Below, in pieces: positions 50,374-59,928 of a DNA stretch of 64,000 bases (position 1 is the first letter of the stretch; every line of letters begins with the position of its first letter). The position numbers and the translations under genes were made by a program. The notes below the pieces were generated by a model, which saw only the letters and a program-made list of their open reading frames with translations, made no database searches and was not told where the DNA came from. The stretch comes from Brevundimonas naejangsanensis (lineage in GTDB: Bacteria; Pseudomonadota; Alphaproteobacteria; Caulobacterales; Caulobacteraceae): the NCBI RefSeq assembly GCF_003627995.1, contig NZ_CP032707.1, positions 669,501-733,500 of the forward strand, in the 5' to 3' direction.

Positions 50374-51129
50374 ATGGTGACGCGCGCGGTCAGTGTGCGC
50401 CGCTCGACGTCCGCGTCGGGGGAACTGGCCGCGCTGCGCAATCTGACGGCCATGACCCGCCTGAGCGAAGAAGAACGCGCCCTGGTGCGGCGGCTGTGCG
50501 TCTTCCAGGAAGTCGTTCCGGCGGGCCAGCCCTTCGACCCGGACGGCCGGGCGGCCTCGCCGCGCCTGATCCTGAGCGGCTGGGCCTGCCGCCAGCGCAT
50601 CCTGGCGGACGGGCAGCGTCAGATCTTCGGCTTCCTGCTGCCGGGCGACTCCGTCGGCCTGAGCCTGGAGCCCCGCCCGCTGGACGAAACCTCGACCGTC
50701 GCCCTGACGCGGGTCGAATATGTCGACGCCCTGATGCTGAGGGAAATCCTGGCGCTCCAGGATCCTCGCCACGAACGCCTGCGCCGCGCCCTGGCGACGT
50801 CCCGTCGCTATGAAGAGGCCTGCCTGCTGAACCACGTGGTCCGGCTTGGGCGGCATTCGGCCCAGGCGCGCCTGGGCCATCTGCTGCTGGAGTTGCGCGA
50901 CCGCCTCCAGCGCGCCGGACTTTGCACCGGCGACCGCATGCACCTGCCCCTGACCCAGGAGACCCTGGCCGACGCCCTGGGCCTGAGCCTGGTGCACGTC
51001 AGCCGCACCCTAGGCCAGATGCGGCGAGGGCGGCTGATCGCCATGCAGAACGGGTGGGTGACCCTGCTCGACGAGGCCTATCTGCGCGCCGCCTGCGACT
51101 ACGGCGCCGAGGCCCCCCTTCTTCACTGA
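50374..51129 (+). CDS. Crp/Fnr-family transcriptional regulator
   Basis: About 251 residues. The N-terminal cyclic-nucleotide-type beta-roll reads RLILSGWACRQRILADGQRQ and IFGFLLPGDSVGLSLEP. A dimer helix and a winged helix-turn-helix follow, with LPLTQETLADALGLSLVHVS as the recognition part and RTLGQMRRGRLI as the recognition helix. It has no Fnr-type Cys cluster at the N-terminus. The start is unsure: ATG 50374 or an upstream GTG at 50314. Only 29 bases separate it from the FapF-like gene, so it probably controls the adjacent locus. Confidence 0.88.
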   Translation: MVTRAVSVRRSTSASGELAALRNLTAMTRLSEEERALVRRLCVFQEVVPAGQPFDPDGRAASPRLILSGWACRQRILADGQRQIFGFLLPGDSVGLSLEPRPLDETSTVALTRVEYVDALMLREILALQDPRHERLRRALATSRRYEEACLLNHVVRLGRHSAQARLGHLLLELRDRLQRAGLCTGDRMHLPLTQETLADALGLSLVHVSRTLGQMRRGRLIAMQNGWVTLLDEAYLRAACDYGAEAPLLH

Positions 51130-51158
51130 ACTGGAACAAGAGAAAGAGAAAGCGCGCC

Positions 51159-52496
51159 ATGGGCCAGCACAAACTTCCGTCTCAGCGACGCCGTCCTCCC
51201 GCTTCGGCCAGACGCGGACCCGCGCTTCAACTGTTGCGCGCGTCCGTCGCGGCCGTCGCCCTGCTCGCGCCGAGCGCCGTCCTGGCCCAGGACGAGGATC
51301 TGGCCGCCCGGGTCGCGCGGCTGGAGGCGCTGATCCTCGAGCAACAACGGCGGATCGAGGCTCAGGAGGCGCTGCTGGCCGAGCGCGCCGCGACGGCTCC
51401 GCCCGAGGTCGATCCCCGCTGGCGCGTACAGGCCGACGGCTCGGGCCAAGGCGTCTTCGTCGACCGAACCCTGGACGAACTGCGCGCCGGGCGACAGGTC
51501 GCGAGCACTCTCACGCCCAACGGCCAATCCCAGCCGCCCCCCATGGTTGACGCGCAGGCCCCGCCTTCGCCCCAGGAGGTGACTCGCGAGCAGCTGGCCG
51601 CCATTCCCGAAGGCATCGCCGTGCTGAGCCAGCCCGGAAAGCTGACGGTGGACCTCTCGGCCGAATACACCCGCTCCAGCGCCAATCGCCTGGTGTTCCG
51701 GGGCATTGAGATCGTGCCGGGCGTGCAGATCGGGGTGATCGAGGCCAATGAGGCCGACCGCGACACGGGCGTGGTCACCCTGGCGGCGAAATACGGCATC
51801 GCCCCCGGGCTCGAAGGGGAGATCCGCGTGCCCTACGTGTGGCGCAACGACACCATCACCACCGTGCAGCAGCGCGACGAGGCAGTGACCCGCACCATCG
51901 ACTTGAGCGGCGACGGCGTTGGCGACGTCGAGGCCGCCGTCCGCTACCAGATCAACGGCGGCGAACGCGGGCTCCCGATCTTCATCGCCGGCCTGAGGGT
52001 CAAGAGCGACACGGGCGAAGGCCCCTTCGACATCGACCGCGACGAGTTCGGCGTCGCCACTCGGCTGGCCACCGGATCGGGCTTCTGGGGCGTGGAGCCC
52101 AGCATCAGCTTCCTCTACCCCAGCGACCCGGCCGTCATCTTCGGCAGCCTGAGCTACTTCGCCCACCTGCCGCGCGACATCGACAAGACGGAAGGCGAGA
52201 TCCGCATCGGCAAGGTCGATCCCGGCGACGCCATCGGCCTGTCGATCGGCTTCGGCTTCTCGCTGAACCCGCGCTTCTCCTTCTCGCTGGGCTACAAGCA
52301 CAACTACATCCGGCCGACGTCGAGCCAGTTGAACGACATCACAGAAAAGTCGGACTCGCTGCAGGTCGGCGCCCTGCAGTTCGGCATGTCCTACCTGCTG
52401 AGCGATCGGTTCAGCCTCAACGGCAATTTCGAATTCGGGGTGACCGAGGACGCGCCGGACATGCGCTTCGTCCTGCGCGTGCCGATCGTCTTCTGA
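51159..52496 (+). CDS. FapF-like outer-membrane protein with N-terminal coiled coil
   Basis: A 445-residue protein with a long basic signal peptide ending ...SAVLAQ (about 44). A heptad coiled coil follows (ARVARLEALILEQQRRIEAQ; residues 46-79), then a linker and a beta barrel of about 12 strands ending DMRFVLRVPIVF. Order and length match FapF, the trimeric amyloid secretion pore of Pseudomonas. Barrel segments include LTVDLSAEYTRSSANRLVF, LGLEGEIRVPY-like strands and FSLGYKHNYIRP. It faces the peptidase and small secreted-protein genes across a terminator. Family similarity is by architecture, not a search. Confidence 0.72.
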   Translation: MGQHKLPSQRRRPPASARRGPALQLLRASVAAVALLAPSAVLAQDEDLAARVARLEALILEQQRRIEAQEALLAERAATAPPEVDPRWRVQADGSGQGVFVDRTLDELRAGRQVASTLTPNGQSQPPPMVDAQAPPSPQEVTREQLAAIPEGIAVLSQPGKLTVDLSAEYTRSSANRLVFRGIEIVPGVQIGVIEANEADRDTGVVTLAAKYGIAPGLEGEIRVPYVWRNDTITTVQQRDEAVTRTIDLSGDGVGDVEAAVRYQINGGERGLPIFIAGLRVKSDTGEGPFDIDRDEFGVATRLATGSGFWGVEPSISFLYPSDPAVIFGSLSYFAHLPRDIDKTEGEIRIGKVDPGDAIGLSIGFGFSLNPRFSFSLGYKHNYIRPTSSQLNDITEKSDSLQVGALQFGMSYLLSDRFSLNGNFEFGVTEDAPDMRFVLRVPIVF

Positions 52497-52501
52497 GCAT
52501 G

Positions 52502-52528
52502 AAAAAGGGGCCGCCCGGCGGGCGGCCC
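52502..52528 (-). terminator. Terminator at the end of the minus-strand Fap-like operon
   Basis: GGGCCGCC-loop-GGCGGCCC followed on the minus strand by CTTTTTC, between the convergent FapF-like gene and the last minus-strand gene. Confidence 0.8.
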
Positions 52529-52564
52529 TGAAATCCCTCCATCGAGACGCGGGCGCCCCGAACG

Positions 52565-53254
52565 TCAGAAGCCCGTCCCCCTGAGGCCCGCCCAGTCGAT
52601 GTCGCGCAGAATCTGCGAGCCGTAGTTCTGCATCCGACTGTCTGCCTGGATCGCAGCCAGGTCGGGCAGGAACAGGTTCAGCTCCATCTCCTGGCGGATA
52701 TTGCGGTTGTCGGCATTGTTGATGATCAGGTTCTGAAGCTGGCTGGTCGTGATGTTGTGCAGGATCGCCGTCGCGCCGTCGGAATCGATCACCGCCACGC
52801 CGCCGGCGTTCTGCAGCCCGCTGAGGTCGATGCCGCCGGCCGCCAGACCCTGCATGGCGCTGGCCAGATCCTGGACCCCGGGCACGCTGTGCTGGGTCTG
52901 CTGCGTCACGGGACCGGCTGGCGTCCAGGTCAACTGGGTCTTCAGCGCCAGCTGGCCGTTGACATAGGAGCGAACCACCGCCCCGAAGCCGAAGGTGAAG
53001 CCCCCGGCCGTCATGAAGCCGCCCCGCGCCTCGGCCAGGTCGTCGTCGGTCATGGCCTGGGGACCAGGGCCCGCCACGGCGGCGAAGACTTCCGGGGCGG
53101 GACGGTCCACGGGACGATCCAAGACAGGATCCAGGGCCGGATCGCCGCCGAGATCGGCGACAAAGCTGATCGCTTGAGCCGAGGCCGACGCCGGGACCAG
53201 GGCCGGCCCCAGGAAGATCATGGCGAGCAGCATACTTGAACGCGCGTTTCGCAT
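52565..53254 (-). CDS. Secreted protein with double-glycine leader-like motif, possible peptidase substrate (FapE position)
   Basis: A 229-residue product with signal peptide (SASAQA, about 27). At residues 68-79 MTDDDLAEARGG resembles the 'LS..EL..I.GG' sequence before which C39 peptidases cut. Beyond it come GFTFGFGAVVRSYVNGQLAL and an Asn-rich stretch (NLIINNADNRNIRQE). The size is close to FapE of Pseudomonas. The ATG at 53254 has GAGG 8 bases upstream; a GTG at 53263 overlapping the peptidase stop is an alternative. Function is inferred from the locus. Confidence 0.72.
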   Translation of the reverse strand: MRNARSSMLLAMIFLGPALVPASASAQAISFVADLGGDPALDPVLDRPVDRPAPEVFAAVAGPGPQAMTDDDLAEARGGFMTAGGFTFGFGAVVRSYVNGQLALKTQLTWTPAGPVTQQTQHSVPGVQDLASAMQGLAAGGIDLSGLQNAGGVAVIDSDGATAILHNITTSQLQNLIINNADNRNIRQEMELNLFLPDLAAIQADSRMQNYGSQILRDIDWAGLRGTGF

Positions 53255-53259
53255 GAGGG

Positions 53260-53991
53260 TCACCTCAGATAGGGATCGAGAGAGAAGCGAGTCGTCACCT
53301 GGTACAGGGGCGGCAACTCCCGCGTCAGTTCAGCCAGGGACAGGGGCTGGAGCGCCTGGCCCGGCCGCGACCGATTCCAGGGAAGCCATTCCTCGGCATC
53401 ATTGAAGGTGTCCGCCGGCTGGCGGACCACGAAGGCGACCCCGTTCCACATTGCGGAGAACTGGTCGCGCGAATAGATCTTCAGGCCGAGGGCGGGATCG
53501 CCGATCAGCACGCGGCCCGCGTCATCGCCCTTGAAGACCACGAAATGCTTGTAGCCGGCCGTGTCGATCATGACGATGGCCGGAGCGTTCATCCCGATGA
53601 GGTCATCGAGGCTGAGCCGGAAGCCGTCGGCGGCGTAGCCGTGCCCATCGAGATACCGCTTCATGTCCAGAAGCGAGAAGCCGACCCTCTGGATCGTGGC
53701 CTGATCGCCGGCGGCGTACATGGCCCGGAACACCTGCTCCTCGCCTACGTCGCGTCCGTAGTGATGACGCAGCAGGGTGGCAAGGGCCGCCGACCCGCAG
53801 CTGAAATCGTATCGCTGGCGCACCACGGTGCGGAACGGCAGGTCGCGATAGCTGACCACCTTGACCCGTCCGGCCACGGGGCCGTTATGCAACAGGATCT
53901 CCGCCCGCGCCGAGGTCGAGGGCAAGGCCAGCAGCCCGGCCATCACGGCCAGAACCGCGCCGACCGAAGCCTTGCGGACGATCGGCCTCAC
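53260..53991 (-). CDS. Secreted C39-family cysteine peptidase, FapD-like
   Basis: The 243-residue product has a signal peptide (STSARA, about 30) and a complete C39 peptidase domain: RQRYDFSCGSAALATLL with Cys65, AGYKHFVVFKGD with His149, and LIGDPALGL with Asp165. There is no transporter fused to it, so it resembles FapD rather than a bacteriocin exporter. It should cleave a partner in the periplasm, perhaps at a GG site. Its start overlaps the preceding small gene by 4 bases and its stop abuts the next one. Confidence 0.85.
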   Translation of the reverse strand: MRPIVRKASVGAVLAVMAGLLALPSTSARAEILLHNGPVAGRVKVVSYRDLPFRTVVRQRYDFSCGSAALATLLRHHYGRDVGEEQVFRAMYAAGDQATIQRVGFSLLDMKRYLDGHGYAADGFRLSLDDLIGMNAPAIVMIDTAGYKHFVVFKGDDAGRVLIGDPALGLKIYSRDQFSAMWNGVAFVVRQPADTFNDAEEWLPWNRSRPGQALQPLSLAELTRELPPLYQVTTRFSLDPYLR

Positions 53992-54386
53992 GGGTTCGGG
54001 GCCGTCGTCACGATGTTGATCGTGATCGCGCCTTGCAGATTATTGTTGTTGCCGCTGTTCATCACGAAATTGCCGATGCCGTTGAACCCGGCGAAGGCGT
54101 TGGCGTCGATGCGCAGGGCGCCGGTGGTCACGGTGTTGGCGTTGACGCTGTTGCCGCTGTTGGTCGCCTGCAGCAGTTGGTCGCTGGCGACGATGACGAC
54201 GGCTCCCTGGCGGCCGTGCAGGGCGTCGAGTTCATTCGTTTCCAGGGACTGCGGCCCGACGGGCGCATTCGACACGGTCGGCGCCTCGGGCGCGATGATG
54301 GGGGGCGGAGGGGGTGCGTCGGGCGCCGCGGCCGATTCCGGATCCGCCGCCCCCAGCAAGGCCAAGGCCGTCAAAATGCTGAACAT
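53988..54386 (-). CDS. Small secreted protein sharing the AFAGFxGI motif, possible amyloid nucleator
   Basis: A 132-residue product with a signal-like N-terminus (MFSILTALALLGAADPESAA) and a proline-rich linker. At about residues 48-60, SLETNELDALHGRQ is leader-like. An Asn/Ala/Gly/Ser-rich C-terminal region follows: AFAGFNGIGNFVMNSGNNNN (97-116), then LQGAITINIV. This motif recurs in the next upstream gene's product. The size recalls the minor Fap subunit. GGGAGGG precedes the ATG, and it overlaps the peptidase gene by 4 bases. Confidence 0.75.
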   Translation of the reverse strand: MFSILTALALLGAADPESAAAPDAPPPPPIIAPEAPTVSNAPVGPQSLETNELDALHGRQGAVVIVASDQLLQATNSGNSVNANTVTTGALRIDANAFAGFNGIGNFVMNSGNNNNLQGAITINIVTTAPNP

Positions 54387-54401
54387 GTTTCCCTCCCAGG
54401 A

Positions 54402-54433
54402 AGAAAATCGGCGGCCGGGAGAACCGGCCGCCG
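54402..54433 (-). terminator. Intra-operon terminator after the repeat-protein gene
   Basis: A perfect 10-bp stem CGGCGGCCGG / CCGGCCGCCG with a 5-base loop is followed on the minus strand by ATTTTCTT. It lies between the repeat-protein stop and the next start, so it could lower expression of the downstream peptidase operon. Confidence 0.8.
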
Positions 54434-54446
54434 AGTACAGAGCGAT

Positions 54447-55064
54447 TTACTGGCCGCCGTTGCCGAAAGTGACGTTGGCGTTGGCGCTGACCGCCGTCGC
54501 CGCTTGTCCGATCGAGGCCAGGCCCGAGTTGTTGCTCACGGTCTGAATGCCAGCGAAGCCCGCGAAGGCGCCGCCCCGTTGGGTGATGTCGCCGGAGCGC
54601 ATGTCAGCGTCCTGCCGGCCATCATGGTCTTCACGCTGATCGAAGCCGACGTCGCTCACGTTGGCGGAGAGCTCCTGGTAGTTCAGCGAAACGCGAACGT
54701 TCCAGTCATGGGTCGAGTTGTCAGTGTTAAAGGAGTTATTCGTATTGTTCGAATGCTCCGTATTGAAAGAATGATCGACGTCGGTGTCGTTGTCGTAAGT
54801 GCGGTTATCGTTGAAAGAGTTGGTGTTGTCGGTGTCGTACTTGCGATTATTGCTGAACGAGCTGCCGAGATCGACATTCGTGTTATAGGTATCGTTGTAC
54901 GAATCCGTGGTGTGCGAATGGTCGTTGAACGAGTCGTCAATGACCTTGTCGCCACCCTTGTCGTTCCTGTCGTGGCCACCGCCATAGGACTGAGCGTAGC
55001 CCGCGCTGGCGAAAGCCAGCACGCCTGCCAGCACCACCGCCGAACTCATCAGTTTGGTACGCAT
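54447..55064 (-). CDS. Secreted Asn/Asp/Ser/Thr-rich repeat protein, candidate amyloid or fibre subunit
   Basis: A 205-residue product with signal peptide (FASAGYAQS, about 24). Residues 41-120 are built of degenerate units with S-[FY]-N-[DT] at 45, 55, 83, 99 and 111, rich in Asn, Asp, Thr and His and almost free of hydrophobics. A segment WNVRVSLNYQELSANVS follows, then ITQRGG and the shared motif AFAGFAGIQTVSNNSG (166-181), ending with ANANVTFGNGGQ. No Cys. Codons are AT-richer than in the neighbours. I propose a fibre-forming structural protein; this is inference. A strong terminator follows it. Confidence 0.78.
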   Translation of the reverse strand: MRTKLMSSAVVLAGVLAFASAGYAQSYGGGHDRNDKGGDKVIDDSFNDHSHTTDSYNDTYNTNVDLGSSFSNNRKYDTDNTNSFNDNRTYDNDTDVDHSFNTEHSNNTNNSFNTDNSTHDWNVRVSLNYQELSANVSDVGFDQREDHDGRQDADMRSGDITQRGGAFAGFAGIQTVSNNSGLASIGQAATAVSANANVTFGNGGQ

Positions 55065-55392
55065 CTCTCTGCCTCCAATCTTATTGGGAACGGAGGCTCC
55101 TCCACCTCCGACTTCCGCAATCGCCAGAGCAACGCGGTCGTTCCTGGCAGTCGGGTCACGGAAATTTCTCGGAAATTCGTCGAGTTGGCCGCCTCATGCC
55201 GAGACTGGCGCTCAATTGGTGTGGACTCGCCAAGCGGCGGCGATGCAGACCTGCCTTTTGATCAAGAGGCCACCCGGAATAAAATCGGCGACAAGGTGAC
55301 TTTTTCGAGCCTGGATCGAGTCCGCGTCGAATCGGTCCGAGATCGTCGCTCCCGTGGCGCAATCGCTCCGGCCGTGCTACGCGCGCCGGACC
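55065..55392. other. 328-base intergenic region between the repeat-protein gene and lepA
   Basis: Divergent control region. It holds a direct repeat CGGAAATT at 55159-55166 and 55170-55177 (11 bases apart), part of which also forms AATTTC-tcg-GAAATT. A TTGATCAA word lies near 55258. No gene or RNA structure is supported. Confidence 0.5.
55159..55177. promoter_or_regulatory. Tandem CGGAAATT, possible regulator site of the Fap-like locus
   Basis: Two CGGAAATT units in the same direction, 11 bases apart, about 100 bases before the repeat-protein start. Dyad AATTTC...GAAATT overlaps them. No known factor is assigned. Confidence 0.25.
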
Positions 55393-57201
<1,809 letters not shown>

Positions 57202-57382
57202 GGGGCGGACGACCGCTTCTGGCTGGGAGCGGTTCTGAATGTCTGCTTCTAGGCGGAACGAGGGGGCGTGCGAAGGTGACGTTCCCCACAGCCGCGAGAG
57301 CACTGTGTGGCCTGACTGCGCGAGGGGAGGAATAGATTTGGCCCGCCATCCGCTACCGGCGCTGGTTGGCCCCTTCGGCGGC

Positions 57383-58552
57383 TTATCTCGTGATAGGGTG
57401 ATCCACGATAAACCGCGCTCTGTTCAGTAACTCGTCAAACGTTATAATTTCAGGTGACCGCATCTCACGCCGGAACATCTCGAACGACCGGAACTTTGGC
57501 TGGTTGATTCCCCTGTCCGACTGGAACTCACTTAGTTGACCGATCACCAAAAATGACTTTGGTTGAACGTTAAACAGAAGCTCGCCAGTCGGATCTCCGT
57601 CCGCATCGCTGACCGTGATTGCTCTTGACAGGCGATCTAAGGTGTCGGCTACCGTAGTCTGGACCTGAGCGACACCGCCGCTCAATTCCTTGGAGACGGC
57701 CCAAGCGCCTGAACGATAGGGCTTACTGCAATCCAGTAAATCAGTGTCGTGTCGTTTTACTTCTACAAAGCATAATGAACTGATGATCCCACGCGTTTTC
57801 ATAAGCGCATCTATCCGCTTTCCTGGGCCGGAAATATCGGCACCGCGAACGGTTTGCTCAAGCCGCTTCTCGTCGAGACCGGACAAGAACTGGTAGGTCA
57901 AGCCGTACCCAAATATCCAAGTGTTCTCTTCAAAAAACGCCTGCCAAGTGGCTTCCGGCGTCTTGTCGTAGCGGGCTTGTTCGGCAGCGAACGCGGTGCG
58001 GTCTGCCAGCATCTTTTCGAACCGATCGAGCTGACCGCGTCGATATCCTACGGCGATGAGGTCACGCTGGAGGTCCTCGCGCTCTGCTAGCTCGATGAAG
58101 AGATCTTGGTTTGTGCTAAAAATCTGATGGGCTTGGGCTGCGGTGAGTACGACGGTCCGCACCGCCTCACGGGACAGCTTGCCTTTGCCGTCTCCGCCGA
58201 AATCGATGGTCTTCACGCCTGCCATAAATTCTAGCAGGGCGTCGATCTCACGACCCAGAAAAGTGAAATGCACCTTGTCACTGGGGCCAGAAGCAGGGGT
58301 GAACTTCTGGATGGTGAGCGTCTCGATGCTCCGATCATCCTCAAGGACTGCTGCCTTGATCTCCACACGTCCCCCGGGAGTGGCGCGGAGTAGGATTTCA
58401 TCCTTTACTTTGGCAAAGCGCAATGCACCAGCCGTTTCAACCACGCTTGAGAGTATGCGCACGGGCTCACGAAACGGCGACACGATACGCTTGGAAAAAT
58501 AGGTCGTGTTTGGCTGCTTATTGAAATGGAAATCGCGTTCGCTGTCGTCCAT
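57383..58552 (-). CDS. Shedu-like defence nuclease, DUF4263 (SduA family)
   Basis: A 389-residue protein. The C-terminal half has the DUF4263 nuclease signatures: FEENTWIFGYGLTYQFLSGL, then a PD-(D/E)xK set in RIDALMKTRGI (Asp248) and CFVEVKRHDTDLL (Glu264, Lys266). The N-terminal 180 residues are a sensing region with mixed alpha/beta character. SduA is the single-gene Shedu anti-phage system. GC is visibly lower than in the neighbours, and codons such as ATA and TTA appear, which suggests recent acquisition. GGGAG lies 4 bases before ATG 58552. Confidence 0.82.
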   Translation of the reverse strand: MDDSERDFHFNKQPNTTYFSKRIVSPFREPVRILSSVVETAGALRFAKVKDEILLRATPGGRVEIKAAVLEDDRSIETLTIQKFTPASGPSDKVHFTFLGREIDALLEFMAGVKTIDFGGDGKGKLSREAVRTVVLTAAQAHQIFSTNQDLFIELAEREDLQRDLIAVGYRRGQLDRFEKMLADRTAFAAEQARYDKTPEATWQAFFEENTWIFGYGLTYQFLSGLDEKRLEQTVRGADISGPGKRIDALMKTRGIISSLCFVEVKRHDTDLLDCSKPYRSGAWAVSKELSGGVAQVQTTVADTLDRLSRAITVSDADGDPTGELLFNVQPKSFLVIGQLSEFQSDRGINQPKFRSFEMFRREMRSPEIITFDELLNRARFIVDHPITR

Positions 58553-58768
58553 CACGCTCCCCGTCGTTACAACATCAAGCTAGACGATTGACGACAGCAA
58601 TAAAAGCTACAGTAGAGACTGCTTCTGGGCGTTCGGTCCTAGGCGTCCGGGCGAGAGAATCGCCAAGCTAGACAGAGATCGGCGGCTTGGGCTGTTGGCG
58701 AACTGGGCCGGCACTTCTATGTCCACTCCGCGGCGAACATCCAATGTTAGCACTTGGTGCACCCGCCC

Positions 58769-59710
58769 TCAAAACCCCGCCCGCCACGTCTCCGCCGTCA
58801 GCGTCACCGCCGCCTCGAGTGGGGCCTTGAGCTGGAACAGTCCTGGCGCGGCGGCGAGGTCGTGGAGGCGGTAGAGGCGCCAGGCGTCGGGGCGTTCGGT
58901 CGCGACCTCGCGCTCGGTGCGGGTCAGGAAGAAGTCGGTGGCGGGGCCGCCGCGCGTGGCCTTGACCTCGATCAGGCGCTCGCGGCCCGCCGGGTCGAAG
59001 CTGCGGATGTCGTAGCCGGCGCCGTCGCCGCGCTCCTGGGACGTCCATTCGATCTTGCGCGCTAGGTCGGGGCGGTCGTGGGCGATCAAATAGGCGCGTT
59101 CATGGTGGAAGACGTGGTGCTCGCCCCACTGGCCGAGCGCGCGGTTGCGGTGGTCGCGGGCGGCGGGGTCGTATTTGCGGACGATGCGGGCGAGGCCGTC
59201 GGGCCGGGGCTTGCGCGCCGGGCCGAGCGGCGGCGGGGCGGAGATGGGGAGGATGGCGGGCGGCGGCGCGTCCGGCTGGCTCCATGGCGAGGCGAAGGGC
59301 CGGGCCGGTTCGTGAACTGAAGGCCCGCGTGGCGTCGGCCCCTCCACCGTTTCACGGTCCCCCTCCCCATTCCATGGGGAGGAAAGGGAAAGGCCGAGGC
59401 TCCAAGTCTCGGGGTGGGCGTCGAGGTAGCGTTCGACGGCGGAGAAGATCGCGCCCTGGATGTTGTCCTTGCGCTTGTAGCCGCGGATCGTCGGCAGGCC
59501 GAGGTCGGCCAGCACCGAGGACAGGTTCATGTGCTTGAACTCGACCGAGCGGTGCGACCGGCCCGTGCGCGCCATCAGGTCGCGCGTGTGATGCGCCTTG
59601 ACGTAGGGACGGCCCGACAGTTCGGCGGCCAGCATAGCGAAATAGGTCGCGACGATCGCGTCGAGTTCGTCGGCCTGCCAGTCGGTTCCTACCTTAGATG
59701 GGTCGATCAT
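58769..59710 (-). CDS. DUF3883-type protein with nuclease-like domain
   Basis: The 313-residue protein has an N-terminal helical part (GRSHRSVEFKHMNLSSVLADL, GLPTIRGYKRKDNIQ) of the type found in restriction-linked proteins. Its C-terminal DUF3883 (NO VEIN) domain reads GAGYDIRSFDPAGRERLIEV with Asp234, Glu248 and Lys250 as a PD-(D/E)xK-like set. Residues 110-145 are low-complexity (SSPWNGEGDRETVEGP) and are encoded by a dispersed G/C palindrome. It may belong to a small defence island with the adjacent Shedu gene. Role otherwise unknown. Confidence 0.75.
   Translation of the reverse strand: MIDPSKVGTDWQADELDAIVATYFAMLAAELSGRPYVKAHHTRDLMARTGRSHRSVEFKHMNLSSVLADLGLPTIRGYKRKDNIQGAIFSAVERYLDAHPETWSLGLSLSSPWNGEGDRETVEGPTPRGPSVHEPARPFASPWSQPDAPPPAILPISAPPPLGPARKPRPDGLARIVRKYDPAARDHRNRALGQWGEHHVFHHERAYLIAHDRPDLARKIEWTSQERGDGAGYDIRSFDPAGRERLIEVKATRGGPATDFFLTRTEREVATERPDAWRLYRLHDLAAAPGLFQLKAPLEAAVTLTAETWRAGF
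59346..59382. repeat. Double-hairpin palindromic repeat inside the DUF3883 coding region
   Basis: ACCGT-ttc-ACGGT (59346-59358) and CCTCCCCAT-tcc-ATGGGGAGG (59362-59382) lie back to back within codons 110-121 and keep the frame. The second palindrome type recurs at 59822 and, in another form, at 36928 and 37051. Confidence 0.7.
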
Positions 59711-59821
59711 GGCCCCTCCGCCTATCGGAGGTTAGCTTTGCCGTGGGAGCTTGGCCAGGCGGGGAGCGGGTGGAGCACCGGGCCCGGCCCGCCCCGCCCG
59801 GTCTCCGCTTCGCGTCGACCA

Positions 59822-59842
59822 CCCTCCCCATGAAGGGGAGGG
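59822..59842. repeat. Intergenic copy of the CTCCCC/GGGGAG palindrome
   Basis: CCCTCCCC-atgaa-GGGGAGGG in the gap between the DUF3883-type gene and the HTH gene; a GGTC...GACC arm sits just before it, like the in-gene copy. Confidence 0.65.
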
Positions 59843-59928
59843 AGAAGACGTTGAGCCTCGCATTGCGGGTTGGGGCCGGATCGGGGGGATCGGCGCGCCC
59901 TACCTTCCGGCGGCGCCATGCTGGGCGG

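Noticed and set aside
57202..57382. Terminator for lepA
   Set aside because: Only a 6-bp stem (ACCGCT/AGCGGT) with weak T-tail; too little to call.
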